This document shows positions 23,301 to 35,327 of a DNA stretch of 64,000 bases, in pieces (the first letter of the stretch is position 1; every line of letters begins with the position of its first letter). The position numbers were made by a program, and so were the translations under genes. The DNA is from Symsagittifera roscoffensis (Eukaryota; Xenacoelomorpha; Acoela; Convolutidae): assembly GCF_963678635.1 (NCBI RefSeq), contig NC_087063.1, positions 19,613,220 through 19,677,219 of the forward strand, given 5' to 3'. The notes under the pieces were generated by a model that was not told the DNA's origin, made no database searches, and was given only the letters and a program-made list of their open reading frames with translations.

Positions 23301-26300
23301 TAGGTTTTTAGAGACCTGGCCATGGGGGCGTTCTTATTTCTAGAGTGAGGGGGGGGTCACTTTGATAGTAGTAGCCTTTAAGCTGTAACACGGTTTTTAG
23401 TCTCATGTCGCAAGTGAACCGAATTGGCCCCGACCACATGAGGTAGAAAAACACAAGAGACAGCGTCCCTGACTCTTGAGCCAGTGGTTATAGGGCCTAT
23501 CTTTCTGAGCCAGTGGTTATAGGGCCTATCTTTCTTTTCTGCGTGTGCCCTGTCAATTGTCTTTAAGTATTTTGCTAATGTTTTGTTCAGATGATGATAC
23601 AAGCTACACGGCAATAAAAATACAGCATAAATGAAATTTTAAATTGAAATTGCATTAAATTCTGAAAACATTAGTGTTAAAATACAGCGCGTTCACAATA
23701 TCTAATCTTTCACAAATAGTTTTTTGTATATATGTGCCAGTCGATCATATTTGGAATTTTGACCTTGAATTAGAAGTTTAATCTCAATTTTGGGGACAAT
23801 AGTAATTTTTTAAACTTTCGAATGGCGCCAGTCATGCTCAAGGTTCTCGCGACAACTGAAAAAGCAAATAAAATGAGACAGAAGATTCGAGTTAAAGTCG
23901 TGGGAAAGTTGCTTGAAAAATACGATAATTAAACTGCTATTCGCAATTTTACCGGAATAATTCGACACGAGTAGGGCTGTCTTGTTCCTGAGAGAAAATC
24001 AAGAGTTCAGGAAGAGAAATAAAGAAGAACGATTGACTGGACCAGAGTGACACTTGAGTGGGAAGGTGGACAGCTGAAGCTGCCCAATGGTCAAAATAGA
24101 AACACTTCTTCTGGGGTTAAAACTGACTTATTCAAAATTTCTCGAGTTAAAGTTAATTACTCTAAATCAATTCTAGAGTTGCATAGCAATTATTATTTAC
24201 CTAATTCTAGAAGTCGAGTCATTATGTGAATACCTAATTTAAATTTTTTGAGTGCATTTTATTGAATTATGTTGAGTTAAGGCGAGTTTTTAGGTTGATC
24301 CATCTGAAATGGATCAAAGTTCCACTGTCCAAAAAAAACTAACGGTAGACTTAAAATTACGACGCTGTTTTTATGGCGTTCGCGTGTATGTTTAGGTTTT
24401 TAGAGACCTGGCCATGGGGGCGTTCTTATTTCTAGAGTGGGGGGGTTATTTTGGTAGTAGCCTTTAAGCTGTAACACGGTTTTTAGTCCCATGTCGCAAG
24501 TGAACCGAATTGACCCCGACCACCTGAGGTAGAAAAACACAAGAGACAGCGTCCCTGACTCTTGAGCCAGTGGTTAAAGGGCCTATCTTTTTGAGCCAGT
24601 GGTTATAGGGCCTATCTTTCTTTTCTGCGTGTGTCCTGTCAATTGTCTTTAAGTATTTTGCTAATGTTTTGTTCAGATGATGATACAAGCTACACGGCAA
24701 TAAAAATACAGCATAAATGAAACTTTAAATTGAAATTGCATTAAATTCTGAAAACATTAGTGTTAAAATACAGCGCGTTCTCAATATCTAATCTTTCACA
24801 AATAATTTTTTGTATATATGTGCCAGTCGATCATATTTGGAATTTTGACCTTGAATTAGAAGTTTAATCTCAATTTTGGGGACAATAGTAATTTTTTAAA
24901 TTTTCGAATGGCGCCGGTCATGCTCAAGGTTCTCGCGACAACTGAAAATGCAAATAAAATGAGACAGAAGATTCGAGTTAAAGTCGTGGGAAAGTCGCTT
25001 GAAAAATACGATAGTTAAACTGCTATTCGCAATTTTACCGGAATAATTCGACACGAGTAGGGCTGTCTTGTTTCTGAGAGAAAATCAAGAGTTCAGGAAG
25101 AGAAAAAAAGAAGAACGATTGACTGGACCAGAGTGACACTTGAGTGGGAAGGTGGACAGCTGAAGCTGCCCAATGGTCAAAATAGAAACACTTCTTCTGG
25201 AGTTAAAACTGACTTATTCAAAATTTCTCGAGTTAAAGTTAATTACTTTAAAGCAATTCTAGAGTTGCATAGCAATTATTATTTACCTAACTCTAGAAGT
25301 CGAGTCATTATGTGAATACCTAATTTAAATTTCTTGAGTGCATTTTATTGAATTATGTTGAATTGAGGCGAGTTTTTAGGTTGATCCATCTGAAATGGAT
25401 CAAAGTTCCACTGTCCAAAAAAAACTAACGGTAGACTTAAAATAACGACGCTGTTTTTATGGCGTTCGCGTGTATGTTTAGGTTTTTAGAGACCTGGCCA
25501 TGGGGGCATTCTTATTTCTAGAGTGAGGGGGGGGGGTTATTTTGATAGTAGTAGCCTTTAAGCTGTAACACGGTTTTTAGTCTCATGTCGCAAGTGAACC
25601 GAATTGGCCCCGACCACATGAGGTAGAAAAACACAAGAGACAGCGTCCCTGACTCTTGAGCCAGTGGTTATAGGGCCTAACTTTCTGAGCCAGTGGTTAT
25701 AGGGCCTATCTTTCTTTTCTGCGTGTGCCCTGTCAATTGTCTTTAAGTATTTTGCTAATGTTTTGTTCAGATGATGATACAAGCTACACGGCAATAAAAA
25801 TAGAGCATAAATGAAATTTTAAATTGAAATTGCATTGAATTCTGACAACATTAGTGTTAAAATACAGCGCGTTCTCAATATCTAATCTTTCACAAACATT
25901 TTTTTGTATAAATATGCCAGTCGATCATATTTGGAATTATGACCTTGAATTAGAAGTTTAATCTCGATTTTGGGGACAAAAGTATTTTTTAAATTTCGAA
26001 TGGCGCCTGTCATGCTCAAGGTTCTCGCGACACCTGAAATTGCAAATAAAATGACACAGAAGATTCGAGTTAAAGTCGCGCGAAAGTCGCTTGAAACATA
26101 CGATAATTAAACTGCTATTGGCAATTTTACCGGAATAATTCGACACAAGTAGGGCTGTCTTGTTCCTGAGAGAAAATCAAGAGTTCAGGAAGAGAAATAA
26201 AGAAGAACGATTGACTGGACCAGAGTGACACTTGAGTGGGAAGGTGGACAGCGGAAGCTGCCCAATGGTCAAAATAGAAAAACTTCTTCTGGAGTTAAAA

Positions 26301-26747
26301 CTGACTTATTCAAAATTTCTCGAGTTAAAGTTAATTACTTTAAATCAATTCTAGAGTTGCATAGCGATTATTTTTTACCTAATTCTAGAAGTCGAGTCAT
26401 CATGTGAATACCTAATTTAAATTTCTTGAGTGCATTTCATTGAATTATGTTGAGTTAAGGCGAGTTATTAGGTTGATCCATCTGAAATGGATCAAAGTTC
26501 CACTGTCCAAAAAAAGCTAACGGTAGACTTAAAATTCCGACGTTGTTTTTATGGCGTTCGCGTGTGTATTTAGGTTTTTAGAGACCTGGCCATGGGGGCG
26601 TTCTTGTTTCTAGAGTGGGGGGGGGTTATTTTGGTAGTAGCCTTTAAGCTGTAACACGGTTTTTAGTCTCATGTCGCAAGTGAACCGAATTGGCCCCGAC
26701 CACATGAGGTAGAAACATGAGCGAGTGGTTATAGGGCCTGCCTTTCT
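20318..26747. repeat. Tandem satellite, six copies of a ~1.06-1.09 kb monomer
   Basis: Using the shared word TTCTGCGTGTG as origin, copies start at 20318, 21384, 22444, 23537, 24623 and 25717; the last ends near 26747. Lengths are 1066, 1060, 1093, 1086, 1094 and about 1031. Copies 3-6 carry a ~30-bp block (CTTGTTCCTGAGAGAAAATC...) absent from copies 1 and 2. Every copy has the inverted repeat TTGATCCAT-CTGAA-ATGGATCAA and a G-run of variable length. The first copy lacks the doubled GAGCCAGTGGTTA block at its left edge. No transposon hallmark or convincing gene is seen in the monomer. Confidence 0.95.
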
Positions 26748-28372
26748 AGCCTCATATGTGACTTAAGTAGGCGACTGTTACAAATTGTATTGTTTGAATT
26801 TCCTAAGAATTTAGCTGAACTGGACACAGTAAATAAACTTTTTCGATCCTCTAGTCATTCTTTCTCATTGGAAGACAAAAAGATATCAGCAATATGAAAC
26901 TATTGTTATTCAGAGAAATTGTTAATTTCAGTTGCACGCATAGTATTACAAAGTTTTTAATGAATTTTTATGGATTTAGCCGACAGATTAATTCGGGTGT
27001 CCTTTTTAACAAATACCGAAAGCACAAAGAAACTGAAAAGGGGTGTATCGAAGAAAACAAAAAGCACGATGACAACATAGAATTGTGCTGGCGTGAATTC
27101 TGTTTCTTCTTTAGAATCATTAAATTGTTTTCCTGACTTTTATTTTTACAAGTTCAAAAGATTTTTTTAAGCATTTTTTATTAGCATCTAGAAGAACGTG
27201 TATGAGTTTTTCGATTTCTGTTTTAGTTTTGAGATAATTCAATTTTATTTGTGATATATTTTTTGACAATTTCAGCACATAGTGCCTCAATTACATTGTA
27301 AGGTTACATCGTGTTCGTCGTTTCGCGCCACGCACCAAATAAGATACAAGTTAGCAGAAGAAAACTTTGTCTTTTTTCTTGAATGCATTCAATAATAAGA
27401 TTCAACAGACGCATCGGAGCTACCAACAGCTAATTTCAGGATAAATCAACGAGCTTAGCAAATGATTTTTATTAACCGGTGTTCAACTGTTTCTCCACAA
27501 AAGTCTTTCATTGTCATCTGACGTCAAAAAATAATTCTTTGCCCGTTAAAATACGAAAATTTGATATTACCACATCAACGTTCAAGAAAAAGTTACAACA
27601 GTTCAACAGTACTGAAACGCGATTCAATCTTTTGTGTACGCATTCAAATTCATGGCGTGAATTCCATTTTCATTAGTGTGTTTGCAATCATATGTTCAGT
27701 TTGAAAAAAAAACACTTTAATTGCACATCGAAATTAATTTCAATACACAAGTGTATGTCAAAAGTTTTCTGTTTTTTTTTTCTATCAGTTCATAAAAATA
27801 TTATAACATCATTAGATATACATAGTTACAATAACAATAAATAAAACAAAATCTTTTACAATTATCGATGATTACTTTTCACCTGAGAGCTTCAAGGTGG
27901 TTTAAATATAAATGATATTATATAAACTTGAAGCTTTTCCATGAAACTTTACCTTGAGTTGCCAGAGGGGTCTTATTTAAATAATAAAAAATAATAATTC
28001 ATGAATTTTATCTTTGCTTTTCTGTATATTACTATGTCTTTAAAGTTGACTTTATCATCTGTTAGTTTGTCCAGATTATGACGGACTTTTTAAAGATTGA
28101 TTTTTCTATGTATTGCCCATTTTATCTTTCGCCGAAATTAAATTTTTTGTTTCTTGTATTAGTATATATTTGGTGGTTATCATACTCAATGTTATAATAG
28201 GCTGGCAATAATTGATGTTGTATTTTGCAAAAGTGACATAATATTTTATAGTCCAGAAGCATTGTTACTGGTAGTAAATTGTGTTTTAGCTACAAGTCTG
28301 AAGATGAGTCGTATTTTGCACGATCGCAGCAAGTTTTTACTGCCCAGCTTAACTGTTTTTCCAGAGATATCA
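26748..28372. other. AT-rich region, no gene recognised
   Basis: About 1.6 kb, very AT-rich. Two short frames (26894-27136 and 27479-27676, plus) have no recognisable content. The right end may contain the 3' untranslated tail of the minus-strand LINE that follows, but no poly-A or short tandem tail marks its end clearly. Confidence 0.4.
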
Positions 28373-29607
28373 TTAGGTTAGCGGATATTCCACTTCAAAG
28401 AATTGCTGCTGCATAAAAGAATTATCAGTGCATGCATTATCAAGAGTCTTGTTTTCACTGGCAATGGCTTTTTGATTGATTGAAGTTTTTTTTATTCCGC
28501 ATGCCATTTTCCTGAGAATATTTTTGATTTCATCTTGGAGTGTGAGAAACTGATCTAAAACTACTCCTTGGTATTTATTATTGGTTTTTTCCTCAATTAT
28601 TTTGTCATCTAGAGTTATAGTATACTTTTCATCCTTTTTCCTTGAATGTTTTTTGCTGAAAACGATGAGTTCTGTTTTTTTTTGCATTCAATTGAAGTGA
28701 GTGTTCTAAAAAATAATTTGACAACAGACTGCAATCAAACGGCTTCGATTGCTTTAATAGCTTATTGTGGATTGTTATTTTCACAGAATAGTAAAGTATC
28801 ATCCGCATATTGAACAATTTTACATGTTTTGTCAATTTGTTTGTTGAGATCGTTAATGTAGAGATAGAATATTAGAGGACCAAGGACAGTGCCCTGTGGG
28901 ACACCCTGCTCAAGTGCAATCCAATCGGATTCGGTGTTGTTAACAATTGTTTTCTGGCTTCGGTTGGTGATAAAGGAATTGATCATTTCTATAGCTTCTT
29001 CGGAAAAGTTTAACCCTTTTAGTTTCTGTTTAAGATAAGTGTGATCAATAGAATCAAATGCTTTAGAGAGATCCAGTAAGGAAAATGCTTCAGTGCAATA
29101 AAAAATAGCGTCGATTGTTGAATATGATGTTCTGAACCCAAATTGGGTTTTACTTAGTAATTTTTGGGATATCAGATTTTCGTTGATTTGTTTATATAAC
29201 AATTTTTCAAAAACTTTTAAGAGAGCCCCAGTTTTAGAGATAGGCCTGTAATTGTCTGGTAGTTCTGGATCTTCTTTTTTGTATATTGGTGTGACAATTG
29301 CTTTTTTGAGCTTGCAAGGATATGTCTTGTTTTTCAAAAATTCATTGAATAGAAATGTCAGATGTGTGTATATTTCGTTGCAGCCATCCTTCAAGGCCCA
29401 GGCTGGAAATTTGGATGGACCTGGTGCCTTTTGACAATTTAAATTATGTATTTCTTTTTTACATTCAGCTGATGTGATGAATCGGAATGAAAACTTATTA
29501 TTATTTCGAGTTTTGCATGTAGAAGTCGGTGGACTTTGCCTGATTTTTGAAATTTTCTCATAAAAGCATCCAAGAGTTGAGAACTTGTAATTTAGGAGGT
29601 TCGCCAT
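28373..29607 (-). pseudogene. LINE reverse transcriptase
   Basis: Frames 28762-29607, 28629-28835 and 28373-28687 form one RT. Motifs: CQKAPGPSKFPAWAL, VTPIYKKEDPELPDNYRPIS, FGFRTSYSTIDAI, LDLSKAFDSIDH (first catalytic Asp), EQGVPQGTVLGPLIFYLYIN, and VQYADDTLLF with the YADD catalytic pair. The order and spelling fit the CR1/Jockey group of LINEs. The C-terminal frame has KTELIVFSKK and KYQGVVLDQFLTLQDEIKNI, typical of the RT thumb side. A frame change near 28800 inactivates the copy; the active site itself is intact. Confidence 0.9.
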
Positions 29608-29731
29608 CTATAAATTATTGGTTAGGAAATTGCCGAAGGAGTTTCTAAGTAATAGAATGAGGTTGGAAGATTTTTTCGAGTTTCTTGTATCGTTTATTAT
29701 ACTCCATTTTTCGCGTTCGCTTTTTTTCGAG

Positions 29732-30582
29732 TTAAAAAAGTGGGGATATAAATTTATCATCTTCGTAGTTTACCTTTGGTTTGTCGTTGCGAATGAAAAT
29801 AGTCTTCTGTGGGGCACATTTTTTAATGGTGTCAGCTATGTTAGATGTGAATATGTCGAGCATTATATCGGGATTATTAATGCTATAGAAACTTCTCCAA
29901 TTTAAAGCTGATAGTTTTTGTTTGAAATTGTACTTGGAGTAATTGGATTTGTCATATATTTTACGTTTGATTGGTCTTACATTGTTGTTCAGCTTAAGTT
30001 CAGTAATGAATGGTGTTGCTTGGTGGTCGGTCTTAATTGGTGGTGTGAAAACTATTGAGTTATTTGTTAGATCTTTTATGCCTAGGTCGGTAATAATATA
30101 GTCAATTAGTGCTTTTGAGTGAGTAGGTGTTAATTTGTTAGTAACGTTCAGATTATATGGTATTAGGATTGTATCTATAGACTGTTTGTCGTCTTCGTTG
30201 AGATAGTTGAGATTGTTATCTCCTAGTAAAATTAGGTTTGAATTAAATGACTGTGCATGGTCAATTGATTTGGCTAGATCTTCTAAGAAGTCTGTTTTGA
30301 TGTTTTTATTAGGATTGTAGGCTAGGTTTAATAGAGTGGTTCTATCATTTTTGTTGAGTCCGGCTTTAAATTCTATCCAGATGCTATCATCCTTTTTGTG
30401 CATGATGCTTAAGTCATGTCTTACTTTTGGGTTTAATTTTTTCGGAACCAGTAACATGACCCCTCCACCTTTCAATTTTTTACTTGACTCATAAGTTCTA
30501 TCACATCAAAACAACTTATGTTTGTCATTGTCTATGGCCCATAGTTTATCGTCATTTGTATCATTCAACCATGTCTCGGAAA
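29732..30582 (-). pseudogene. LINE APE-type endonuclease, C-terminal two thirds
   Basis: The frame 29732-30475 has KGGGVMLLVPKK, IWIEFKAGL, LLGDNNLNYL (normally GDYN/GDFN; the second LINE copy has LLGDYN), and the closing block with ALIDYIIT and KTDHQATPF, where the SDH/TDH motif contains catalytic Asp and His. The region 30476-30582 adds SETWLNDTND, the ETWL metal-binding motif; it ends where the LTR begins at 30583. Confidence 0.88.
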
Positions 30583-31090
30583 TGTGCCATTCTGCCAGAT
30601 TGGCACAGCGCGACCTTCCGCCGGGACAGAAAAAGACGACTAAAGGCCTTAGTAACGAAAAACTACTGCGAAGGAGGGTAGGAATATTCTGGAATTTTTA
30701 TTTTTAAAATTTCGATTGAAGAGTAAATATTTCTCAGAAATACAAAAAGACGGCCATTTTGACTAAGAAGAACGAGAGAACAGAACAACAGCAAATCTAG
30801 TGAAAAACAGTCACACGAGAACGAGAAAAATACGAAGCCTCTTATCGTGACATTCACGCACGATAAGACCCTTAGTGAGAGAAGATTGTGGGAAAGGAGG
30901 CTTCGGTGGTGGAAAGCAGTACCCTCCCGTGCCACGAATTTGGAGTGATAACAACGTTAACTCGAGGAGAACACGGAAGAGGAGGCTTGGTCCCCCAGAG
31001 ACTGCTATATGGTGAAAGACTGTAGCAACGTAACTTTTTAGCTACTCTGATGCCATAGAACTTTGAATTGACACCGGTATTATTTGATAT
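30583..31090 (+). repeat. Partial LTR of the giant element, extra duplicated copy
   Basis: Begins TGTGCCATTCTGCCAG directly after the LINE endonuclease and matches the first ~510 bp of the giant element's LTR (compare 55338-55850). It ends inside the LTR at TTTGATAT, where a second copy of the LINE starts. This is the product of a tandem duplication of the LINE/LTR junction. Confidence 0.85.
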
Positions 31091-32371
31091 TTTTGAGCTT
31101 GCAAGGATATGTCTTGTTTTTCAAAAATTCATTGAATAGAAATGTCAGATGTGTGTATATTTCGTTGCAGCCATCCTTCAAGGCCCAGGCTGGAAATTTG
31201 GATGGACCTGGTGCCTTTTGACAATTTAAATTATGTATTTCTTTTTTACATTCAGCTGATGTGATGAATCGGAATGAAAACTTATTATTATTTCGAGTTT
31301 TGCATGTAGAAGTCGGTGGACTTTGCCTGATTTTTGAAATTTTCTCATAAAAGCATCCAAGAGTTGAGAACTTGTAATTTAGCAGGTTCGCCATCTATAA
31401 ATTATTGGTTAGGAAATTGCCGAAGGAGTTTCTAAGTAATAGAATGAGGTTGGAAGATTTTTTCGAGTTTCTTGTATCGTTTATTATACTCCATTTTTCG
31501 CGTTCGCTTTTTTTCGAGTTAAAAAAGTGGGGATATAAATTTATCATCTTCGTAGTTTACCTTTGGTTTGTCGTTGCGAATGAAAATAGTCTTCTGTGGG
31601 GCACATTTTTTAATGGTGTCAGCTATGTTAGATGTGAATATGTCGAGCATTATATCGGGATTATTAATGCTATAGAAACTTCTCCAATTTAAAGCTGATA
31701 GTTTTTGTTTGAAATTGTACTTGGAGTAATTGGATTTGTCATATATTTTACGTTTGATTGGTCTTACATTGTTGTTCAGCTTAAGTTCAGTAATGAATGG
31801 TGTTGCTTGGTGGTCGGTCTTAATTGGTGGTGTGAAAACTATTGAGTTATTTGTTAGATCTTTTATGCCTAGGTCGGTAATAATATAGTCAATTAGTGCT
31901 TTTGAGTGAGTAGGTGTTAATTTGTTAGTAACGTTCAGATTATATGGTATTAGGATTGTATCTATAGACTGTTTGTCGTCTTCGTTGAATCTTTAGTTGA
32001 GATTGTAATCTCCTAGTAAAATTAGGTTTGAATTAAATGACTGTGCATGGTCAATTGAGTTGGCTAGATCTTCTAAGAAGTCTGTTTTGATGTTTTTATT
32101 AGGATTGTAGGCTAGGTTTAATAGAGTAGTTCTATCATTTTTGTTGAGTCCGGCTTTAAATTCTATCCAGATGCTATCATCCTTTTTGTGCATGTTGCTT
32201 AAGTCATGTCTTACTTTTGGGTTTAACTTTTCGGAACCAGTAACATGACCCCTCCACCCTTCAATTTTTTACTTGACTCATAAGTTATATCACATCGGAA
32301 CAACTTATGTTTGTCATTGTCTATGGCCCATAGTTTATCGTCATTTGTATCATTCAACCATGTCTCGGAAA
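31091..32371 (-). pseudogene. LINE endonuclease and RT N-terminus, second copy
   Basis: Nearly the same as 29304-30582: frames 31080-31394, 31993-32193 and part of 32223-32735 repeat the RT start and endonuclease segments, including ISETWLNDTNDD and LLGDYNLN. A small insertion near 31988 (AATCTTTAG) shifts the frame. It ends at 32371, where the full 5' LTR of the giant element starts. Confidence 0.88.
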
Positions 32372-32967
32372 TGTGCCGTTCTGCCAGATTGGCACAGCGC
32401 GACCTTCCGCCGGGACAGAAAAAGACGACCTTAGTAACGAAAAAGGCCTTGGTAACGAAAAAGTACTGCGAAGGAGGGTAGGAATATTCTGGAATTTTTA
32501 TTTTTAAAATTTCGATTGAAGAGTAAATATTTCTCAGAAATACAAAAAGACGGCCATTTTGACTAAGAAGAACGAGAGAACAGAACAACAGCAAATCTAG
32601 TGAAAAACAGTCACACGAGAACGAGAAAAATACGAAGCCTCTTATAGTGACATTCACGCACGATAAAACCCTTAGTGAGAGAAGATTGTGGGAAAGGAGG
32701 CTTCGGTGGTGGAAAGCAGTACCCTCCCGTGCCACGAATTTGGAGTGATAACACCGTTATCTCGAGGAGAACACGGAAGCGGAGGCTTGGTCCCCCAGAG
32801 ACTGCTATATGGTGAAAGACTGTAGTAACGTAACTTTTTAGCTACTCTGATGCCATAGGTCGAGACGGTGAAAAAACGAGTAGAATTTGAGTAACTGACG
32901 CCTGCCAGTCGTTAATAGGTACTTTTTCTACGCTCCGTCGCTATGTAGTGTTTGGGCGATGGTTACA
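32372..32967 (+). repeat. 5' LTR of giant element copy 1 (internally deleted)
   Basis: 596 bp, against 875 bp for the 3' LTR. The first ~490 bp match 55338-55815; sequence equivalent to about 55815-56103 is absent (the join reads CCATAGGTCGAGACGG), and the last ~110 bp match 56104-56212. The end is GGTTACA at 32967. The LTRs have visibly diverged by substitutions and indels, so the insertion is not recent. Confidence 0.88.
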
Positions 32968-32979
32968 TAGACGTTTTTA

Positions 32980-32998
32980 TGGCGCTCCTGGGTGGGCC
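32980..32998 (+). promoter_or_regulatory. Probable primer-binding site of giant element
   Basis: TGGCGCTCCTGGGTGGGCC starts 12 nt after the LTR end. TGG complements the CCA end of a tRNA and the place is right. The start TGGCGC resembles Lys-type primer sites, but the rest does not match the Lys tRNA ends I know, so the tRNA is not identified. Confidence 0.5.
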
Positions 32999-33044
32999 TG
33001 TTAAAGGCATGAGACCATAATGATCAGCAAACGTTTCAGCGACG

Positions 33045-35120
33045 AACCCTCCGCTCCGGGCGTATGTCCGAGTTAGAGGCCTTAATGACCGTTATTGTAC
33101 TAGGGGAAGGTGCGTACCCTCCGCCTAGTTCTATATAGCTTTTTAACTTAGTCAACACCGAAAATTCCGGGGGCCGGAGGGTTAGGTGGGAAGTCATGAG
33201 CCAGCTTGTCCCAAGGTCCCGGGACCAAAAACAATTAAAGATAAAGCGTAAAACCAAACAAAAATAGTGCATAACCAAGAAAAAGCCAAAAATAAAATTA
33301 TTTGAAAGCAAAAAAATAAAAAAAAAACAGTAAAAAAAAAAGACCAAAAACAGTAAAAAAAAAACATAAAGTGACAGTTAATATGTTTTTTCCGGACGAG
33401 ATGTGATCTGACCTTCCTGTTTGTTGTTGTTTCAGATTGATTTATATCATTTCTGATAGAAAGATTGTGTGTTTTGGTGAAGGGTTGGGTACCCTCCCTT
33501 GAGTGTATTTTGAGTATTTAAGCACGTTAATGGTGATTTTGCCGGTGACCGGAGGGTAGAGTGTCAAGCTGACCGACGTGTTCCACACTCAACAGGGAAA
33601 TCAGGGAAAACATCCACAACGACTGTTGGGTATTGTTGAAACATTTTTAGTATCGTTCGGGTACTATTTCATTAAAACTTAAGTGGTGGGGGGCACGATT
33701 GGCGCGGTCAGATTGTACCCTCCGTCGATCACAAATTTCCGAGTTAAGGCTCTTAATTTCGGTATTATTTTGGTGCAAAGGAGGGTATAGTATTATCCAT
33801 TAACGACTACTAATAGGTTATTATCCTTATTATATATTACCTATCTCCTATTTAGACCCAAGAAACACCCAAATTTTGTCGAAAATTACCGATTTTCGAC
33901 CAAACTATAGACCCCCAAATTTTTGGATATCCGAGCTTTTCCGAACAGCAAAAAGCTTTTGTATAGGGAGTAGCTACGTATTTCGATCCCCCTGAATAAA
34001 GAAACCGCGTGAGAAAGGACTCATTAGAAGTTGGAAAAAACGAAAATTTTTCGATCAAAATTTCGATAATTTTCTGAATTTTGTCAATCTGTTTTGGGGA
34101 TCGAGTTTTTGAGTTTTTAGAGTTAGAGCAATAACATTTTTTGTGTTAGGAGCGTGCTAGCATAACGTGCTCGGCTGCCAGAAAAATTTTTGAGTAACCC
34201 TCCGATTAGCTCCGCGGATAGAGCTAACGACTTAAGGATTGGAAAAGGAAGGAATCGGAGGGTCCAAATTTGATAGTTATTGGCCAAATTTTTGTCTCCA
34301 AACCAATTTTGGTCCAATTTTTTGCATTGTTCCAGTGCCATACAGAGCTACTACGCTCGTTTCAATTACTTTTGGGCACTTTCAACAGGAATTGCGGAAA
34401 AAGTCTTTCAGAACCTATATAGGTGGTAAAAAAAGGCCAAATGGACAAACACGTTTTTGGCGATTTCTCAAAGACTAGCCAACTGATTGGGATAATTTTG
34501 GTACCATAAGTCGACGTTTTTGACCATTTTTTCGGACCGCAATCGTTTTTGGGTTGATAGTCTCGGAAAAGAAATTTTTTTTACAATTTGTTGATTCGGA
34601 GGGTCCAAATTATAGGTAACCCTCCGAGCGGCAGAAAATATTATCAAAACACATTTTTATCCTACTGGGAAGATTGACCGTGTCAGCCAACCTGATTTTA
34701 AGTAAGTTACACCGCATTCGGAGGCTTTATCGCGGTAAAATAACCCTTTTTCCTGATTTTTGGCGAACCCTCCGAAGTAACCCTCCGGAGTGACTTAAGC
34801 CCCTTAGCAACCCTCCTTAGTGAAAATTTTCCACGAGACCTCCGAAGAAGTTAAAACAACCCCTCATAGAGAATTTAGCTTGTTTTGACGCTTCCTTAAG
34901 CTAGTTGAAGGCCCTTTTCAAAAATTTGAACATTTTGGAAGAACCCTCCGGAGCATATTAACTCTCTTATTGACCCTCCTCAGTGAGTTAAGGGGGACCC
35001 TCCGAAGTCTCTTGGGTGACTATGGTACCCTCCCAAGTAACACTCCGGAGTAGGCTAAGTGTCTTAACAACCCTCCGAAGTAACCCTCCGGAGTGACTTA
35101 AACCTCTTAGCAACCCTCCT
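33045..35120. repeat. Dispersed ACCCTCC(G) motif array in the leader
   Basis: About seventeen ACCCTCC words on the plus strand and about six GGAGGGT words lie in 2.1 kb, densest at 34765-35120. There the longer unit CCCTCCGAAGTAACCCTCC plus GGAGTGACTTAA is present twice, at ~34767 and ~35071, each followed by CTTAGCAACCCTCCTTAGTG. The LTR also carries the motif (GGAGGGTAGG and GTACCCTCCCG). Confidence 0.75.
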
Positions 35121-35327
35121 TAGTGGAAACTTAGGGAAACCTTCTGGTGCAATTTGAGAAACGGAAAATATCCATTTAAGGTTGGGATAGAAGGTCAACT
35201 AACAACGGGCGTGCATATTAGGATTATAGGAGCCCATTTGACTCGGATATTTGTGATAAACTTTGGATTCTAGATCGGGTGTATCAGAAACCTTGTGTGT
35301 GGTTGCCTTGAGCTGGTTGTGTGGTTG

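Larger units (their letters stand above)
28373..30582 (-). mobile_element. CR1-like LINE, 3' part (endonuclease and RT)
   Basis: Minus-strand non-LTR retrotransposon ORF2, read from 30582 down to about 28373. It begins in the middle of the APE endonuclease, right at the point where the giant LTR element was inserted, and continues through reverse transcriptase to the RT C-terminal tail. The matching 5' part is at 56213-57747. Frames are broken at about 29700 and 28800. Confidence 0.9.
29304..32857. repeat. ~1.79-kb tandem duplication across the LINE/LTR junction
   Basis: The block [LINE RT start to endonuclease + ~510 bp of LTR] at 29304-31090 is repeated at 31091-32857. The offset is 1,787 bp at the LINE end and 1,789 bp at the LTR start. 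Few differences are seen, so it is younger than the insertion of the giant element. Confidence 0.85.

Noticed and set aside
21225-25794. 78-codon minus-strand and 60-codon plus-strand frames present in each satellite monomer as possible genes
   Set aside because: They recur only because the DNA is tandemly repeated, they sit on opposite strands of non-coding-looking sequence, and they have no start context, domain or partner.
28373-30582. Intact, active LINE
   Set aside because: ORF1 is frameshifted, ORF2 has a TAA near its start, frame changes near 29700 and 28800, and a 24-kb insertion in the endonuclease.
32223-32735. Antisense frame of 90-170 codons in each LTR copy of the giant element
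   Set aside because: It runs antisense through the LTR and is shared by common descent; the longest version only arises by joining LTR to the LINE endonuclease frame.
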